This document shows positions 6,339 to 8,149 of a DNA stretch of 8,149 nt, piece by piece. Under the pieces are notes generated by a model. That model worked only from the letters and a program-made list of their open reading frames with translations, was not told where the DNA came from and did not search any database. Source of the DNA: Gammaproteobacteria bacterium (GTDB taxonomy: Bacteria; Pseudomonadota; Gammaproteobacteria; Arenicellales; Poriferihabitantaceae); NCBI GenBank assembly GCA_009839585.1, contig VXPI01000069.1, positions 1-8,149 on the forward strand, written 5' to 3'. Every line of letters begins with the position of its first letter. Within the stretch, counting starts at the first letter, position 1. A program made the translations under genes and the position numbers.

Positions 6339-6698
6339 TTACAGGGTATAAAGATATTCCACAATCGCATCAATTTCCTCGTCCGACAGAATGTTGTGCA
6401 AGCCGAACGGAGGCATGATGGTATTTGGGTTGAATTCAAGAGGGTTATAGATGCGGGCCCGTAAATCCTCGCGGTCCGGGAAACGGAGCTTCATCGCAAT
6501 GAGCGGTGGGCCCTGACTGCCGGGCTGATCGCCATCATCCATCATGTGACAGGAAAGACAGTTTCCCTTTTGCCTGTTGAAAGCCACGCTCTTTCCATGA
6601 TTTACCGCCTCTTCGTCGGCAAAGGCAACACCGCCCCCAAAAGAACCCAGAACCATAGCAGTCGCTAGACTCAGGGCCATAAGAGTCTTCTTAATCAT
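6339..6698 (-). CDS. soxX: SoxX, mono-haem c-type cytochrome
   Basis: SoxX is the small cytochrome partner of SoxA. It receives electrons from the thiosulfate-SoxY coupling reaction. The 119-residue protein has a signal peptide with a KK start and cleavage near FA-DEE at 27. The haem motif is CLSCH at 47-51, followed by GSQGPPLIAM. The distal ligand is probably Met95 in NTIMPPFG. It ends in the family's LSDEEIDAIVEYLYTL helix. This is the first gene of the run. An AGGTGG ribosome binding site precedes the ATG by about eight bases, and soxY follows after 22 bases. Most SoxX proteins are longer. This compact form fits the SoxX of SoxAXK-type systems, but that is a loose argument. Confidence 0.95.
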   Translation of the reverse strand: MIKKTLMALSLATAMVLGSFGGGVAFADEEAVNHGKSVAFNRQKGNCLSCHMMDDGDQPGSQGPPLIAMKLRFPDREDLRARIYNPLEFNPNTIMPPFGLHNILSDEEIDAIVEYLYTL

Positions 6699-6741
6699 TA
6701 ACCATCCACCTGAATTGTGTTTAAGTATTTACGATTTATGA

Positions 6742-6790
6742 TGATGCAATCTAATGCATCAATTTATAGTTTTGATACATGGTAATCTAA
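6742..6790 (-). promoter_or_regulatory. Candidate sox promoter with an inverted-repeat operator
   Basis: In the minus-strand direction, TTAGAT (6785-6790) stands 16 bases before TATAAA (6763-6768), a weak -35 and a fair -10, which would give a leader of about 57 bases before soxX. One base past the -10 begins a perfect 7-6-7 inverted repeat: arms TGATGCA (6742-6748) and TGCATCA (6755-6761) around ATCTAA. It would cover the transcription start, the usual place for a repressor. The block 6721-6780 has only 14 G+C of 60. No regulator gene is recognisable in the window. Confidence 0.4.
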
Positions 6791-6806
6791 CATTTCGAAC
6801 TTGGCA

Positions 6807-6832
6807 AGTAATTTGTTGCAGTAATTTGTTGC
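6807..6832. repeat. Perfect 13-bp tandem direct repeat
   Basis: AGTAATTTGTTGC occurs twice in tandem without mismatch (6807-6819, 6820-6832). It lies between the divergent soxX gene and the plus-strand ORF. Relative to the candidate sox promoter it sits upstream of the -35, where activators bind. Relative to the plus-strand gene, TTGTTG (6813-6818) and TATTTT (6835-6840), 16 bases apart, could be a weak promoter. The repeat is certain; the function is not. Confidence 0.85.
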
Positions 6833-6875
6833 ACTATTTTCTGGTAGTTTCCGGCAGTTTTGCGTTCTTTGCGTG

Positions 6876-6893
6876 GCTTGTCCTTCAACAAGC
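6876..6893. promoter_or_regulatory. Short inverted repeat in the divergent intergenic region
   Basis: GCTTGT and ACAAGC are perfect 6-bp arms around CCTTCA. It could be a small operator or RNA hairpin upstream of the plus-strand ORF. A dyad this short can arise by chance. Confidence 0.2.
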
Positions 6894-6978
6894 ATTCTCC
6901 TGGCATGGTCGGATCTAGCGCAGAACCGCAAGTGCCGGTGATCGCGTATCCGTTACAATTATCGGAAAAGCAGCGCTA

Positions 6979-7887
6979 TTGAGCAAACCGGCATGTCCAG
7001 CATCCCAGAGCCGACATCAGTCCAGGCAAGTACATTCCAGATCAGGCAGGGAGCAGCACGAGGCTCATCCAATCTGTTGCATCCCGAACATGAAACGGAT
7101 GAAGGCACGGGAATTCCTGATGCAGTTTGCTTCATTGCCAGGCAAGGCTCTTGGCTCGGTCCAGTTGACCATCTGTACCCGTCAGGCCCGGATGCTGCTG
7201 CTTGGCCGCAAAAAGGCTGATGGACGGGACATTCCCGGCCTGCAGGAGTTTGCATGGAAGGCATGGACTGCCGGCAGAATGTCCGCCTGTGACGACCTGT
7301 TTGCCGACTATGCCCTGATGCTGGTGGAAACCGCACACTGGGAGGTGCGTGAACTCCTCCGGAAGGCCAAACGCAACCATGTTTCAAGATGGCGTGATCA
7401 ATTGCCCTTCTCTGCGGGTGCTGCAGACCCGGCGATCCGGTACCGCTCCATGAGGATGCAGTTTCTGCCTGGCAGTCATGCAGCCATGGCACTGGCACTG
7501 ATACTGCAGATGGACGGTGTCGTCCATGTGCTGGGGGCCATGGTCAGGATGGGCATCCTGAAGCGACAGGATGCGGGCCAAGAGATTGATGCCTTGACGA
7601 GCGGAATCCGGAGCATGATGACGGGTCCGGGTGCATGGGTTCCCACAGGCTGCTCGCGCCGTGACCTGGCGGAACGCAACGACACGGCAGTTGCCGCGGT
7701 CAAATGCCTGATGGGACGATCATTCATCGATCGGTCGCTGTTCAGTGACCCTGGGGAACTCTGTGATTATTTTGCGTGCTACGGGTACCGCCCGGAACAT
7801 GCCCTGGTTGTGGGTCCGCAAACGCTGTCCGGGTATTCGGCCGGCAGGGAAACCGAAGGCCCCCTTCCGGGGGCCATCAGCCGCTGA
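6979..7887 (+). CDS. Hypothetical protein, no recognised family
   Basis: I do not recognise this protein. The longest frame starts at a TTG (302 residues). The first ATG is at 7090-7092 (265 residues), with another ATG at 7099. No start has a convincing ribosome binding site; an ATG start seems likelier because residues 1-37 are rich in Ser, Arg, Gln and His and look non-coding. From 7090 on, codon choice is strongly coding-like (many CTG, GCC, GGC, ATC). The protein is soluble-looking and helix-rich with many Arg and Met residues. The segment SHAAMALALILQMDGVVHVLGAMVRMGIL is hydrophobic but amphipathic. The C-terminal third has several Cys residues (CSRRD, CLMG, ELCDYFACYGY), not in a recognisable metal-binding pattern. 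The last codons run through a strong hairpin. It is transcribed divergently from soxX and is richer in G+C than the sox genes. Confidence 0.6.
   Translation: MSKPACPASQSRHQSRQVHSRSGREQHEAHPICCIPNMKRMKAREFLMQFASLPGKALGSVQLTICTRQARMLLLGRKKADGRDIPGLQEFAWKAWTAGRMSACDDLFADYALMLVETAHWEVRELLRKAKRNHVSRWRDQLPFSAGAADPAIRYRSMRMQFLPGSHAAMALALILQMDGVVHVLGAMVRMGILKRQDAGQEIDALTSGIRSMMTGPGAWVPTGCSRRDLAERNDTAVAAVKCLMGRSFIDRSLFSDPGELCDYFACYGYRPEHALVVGPQTLSGYSAGRETEGPLPGAISR
7858..7875 (+). terminator. GC-rich hairpin at the 3' end of the plus-strand ORF
   Basis: GGCCCCC (7858-7864) and GGGGGCC (7869-7875) pair perfectly around a TTCC loop. It looks like an intrinsic terminator stem but has no T-tract on either strand, and it lies inside the last codons of the ORF (stop at 7885-7887). 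It may end transcription of the plus-strand gene and of the small minus-strand ORF. It resembles the hairpin at 8104-8127. Confidence 0.45.
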
Positions 7888-7900
7888 CAGAAGCAGGGGG

Positions 7901-8089
7901 TCAGGGAGAACCTCCTCCCACCAGGGAGATCAGTCCCGCCCCGATGACGGTGAAGAAGGCCAGCATGATCGCAAGCCTCCAGGAAATAACCCGGAGCAGG
8001 CGGTCTTCGCCATAGTCCCGACATCGGTCTTGAACGATGATTTTGTTCCTGTCAGAAAAGACACGGGTTGCGGCCTGATCCTGGCGCAT
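7901..8089 (-). CDS. Possible small single-span membrane protein
   Basis: A 62-residue frame with a charged N-terminal half (about 1-38, alternating Arg, Asp, Glu, Lys) and one hydrophobic helix at about 39-58 (RLAIMLAFFTVIGAGLISLV), ending GGGSP. The charged-then-hydrophobic layout and GC-rich third positions look coding. The first ATG has no ribosome binding site. An internal ATG (21 residues left) has GGAGG nine bases upstream, so a very short hydrophobic peptide is also possible. It lies between two related hairpins and points toward the 3' end of the plus-strand ORF. I do not recognise a family, and it could be a chance frame. Confidence 0.4.
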   Translation of the reverse strand: MRQDQAATRVFSDRNKIIVQDRCRDYGEDRLLRVISWRLAIMLAFFTVIGAGLISLVGGGSP

Positions 8090-8103
8090 GGGCTGGAAAA
8101 GCC

Positions 8104-8127
8104 ATAGGCTCCCTTCCGGGAGCCTAT
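8104..8127. terminator. Second TTCC-loop hairpin
   Basis: A perfect 10-bp stem, ATAGGCTCCC (8104-8113) with GGGAGCCTAT (8118-8127), around TTCC. A second small dyad follows, GCCGC (8129-8133) with GCGGC (8140-8144). No T-tract is seen. It could be a terminator for a gene beyond the window or a repeated element, since the 7858-7875 hairpin has the same loop and nearly the same stem. Confidence 0.4.
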
Positions 8128-8149
8128 CGCCGCCGGAATGCGGCAGGGG

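Noticed and set aside
6317..6439. Upstream extension of soxY to an ATG at 6439
   Set aside because: It overlaps soxX by 101 bases, adds a Cys- and Arg-rich tail before the Tat signal, and ignores the good GAGGAG site nine bases before the ATG at 6314-6316.
6039..6464. Plus-strand open frame of 141 codons opposite soxY and soxX
   Set aside because: It is an antisense shadow of two certain genes, with no family features or start signal.
6993..7220. Plus-strand frame of 75 codons overlapping the start of the large ORF
   Set aside because: It lies in another frame of the coding-like ORF, has no recognisable features, and ends without continuation. A frameshift linking it to the large ORF is possible, but nothing shows it.
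7745..8107. Plus-strand frame of 120 codons
   Set aside because: It is rich in Pro, Gly, Arg and Ser like a GC-rich shadow frame, and runs through a strong hairpin and antisense to the small membrane ORF.

Overview
The window looks like chromosomal DNA of a sulfur-oxidising proteobacterium, most likely a gammaproteobacterium. The main evidence is a thiosulfate-oxidation gene run on the minus strand in the order soxX-soxY-soxZ-soxA-soxK, read from about 6700 down to 4310. It has a mono-haem SoxA, a Tat-exported SoxY ending in GGCGG, and a small helical SoxK, the SoxAX-binding subunit of three-part SoxAXK cytochromes. soxB and soxCD are not in the window, so the Sox cycle here depends on soxB located elsewhere. 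The lineage is inferred from gene content, not from any marker gene.

Minus-strand layout, in order of transcription: an AT-rich upstream region (about 6700-6840) with a candidate promoter, a perfect 7-6-7 inverted repeat over the expected transcription start, and a perfect 13-bp tandem repeat further upstream; soxX, soxY, soxZ, soxA and soxK with gaps of 15-54 bases and good ribosome binding sites; a 118-base gap holding a nested stem-loop; a SoxW-like thioredoxin without a visible signal peptide; a large DUF255/YyaL-type thioredoxin protein overlapping soxW; then a tightly packed trio (stop-start contact or overlaps) of a MotA/TolQ/ExbB-type channel protein, an ExbD/MotB-like single-span protein with an unusual periplasmic domain, and a small two-span membrane protein I do not recognise. 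All ten genes point the same way. I read them as a sox operon followed by a redox-maintenance pair and a proton-motive-force-driven envelope module whose job is unknown.

The plus-strand part (about 6960 to the end) differs. It is richer in G+C (42 of 60 in 7621-7680, against 28 of 60 in 2701-2760). It holds one coding-like ORF of about 265-302 codons with no family I recognise, a possible small membrane protein on the opposite strand, and two related TTCC-loop hairpins at 7858-7875 and 8104-8127 that flank the small ORF.

No tRNA, rRNA, CRISPR array, transposase or attachment site is visible.
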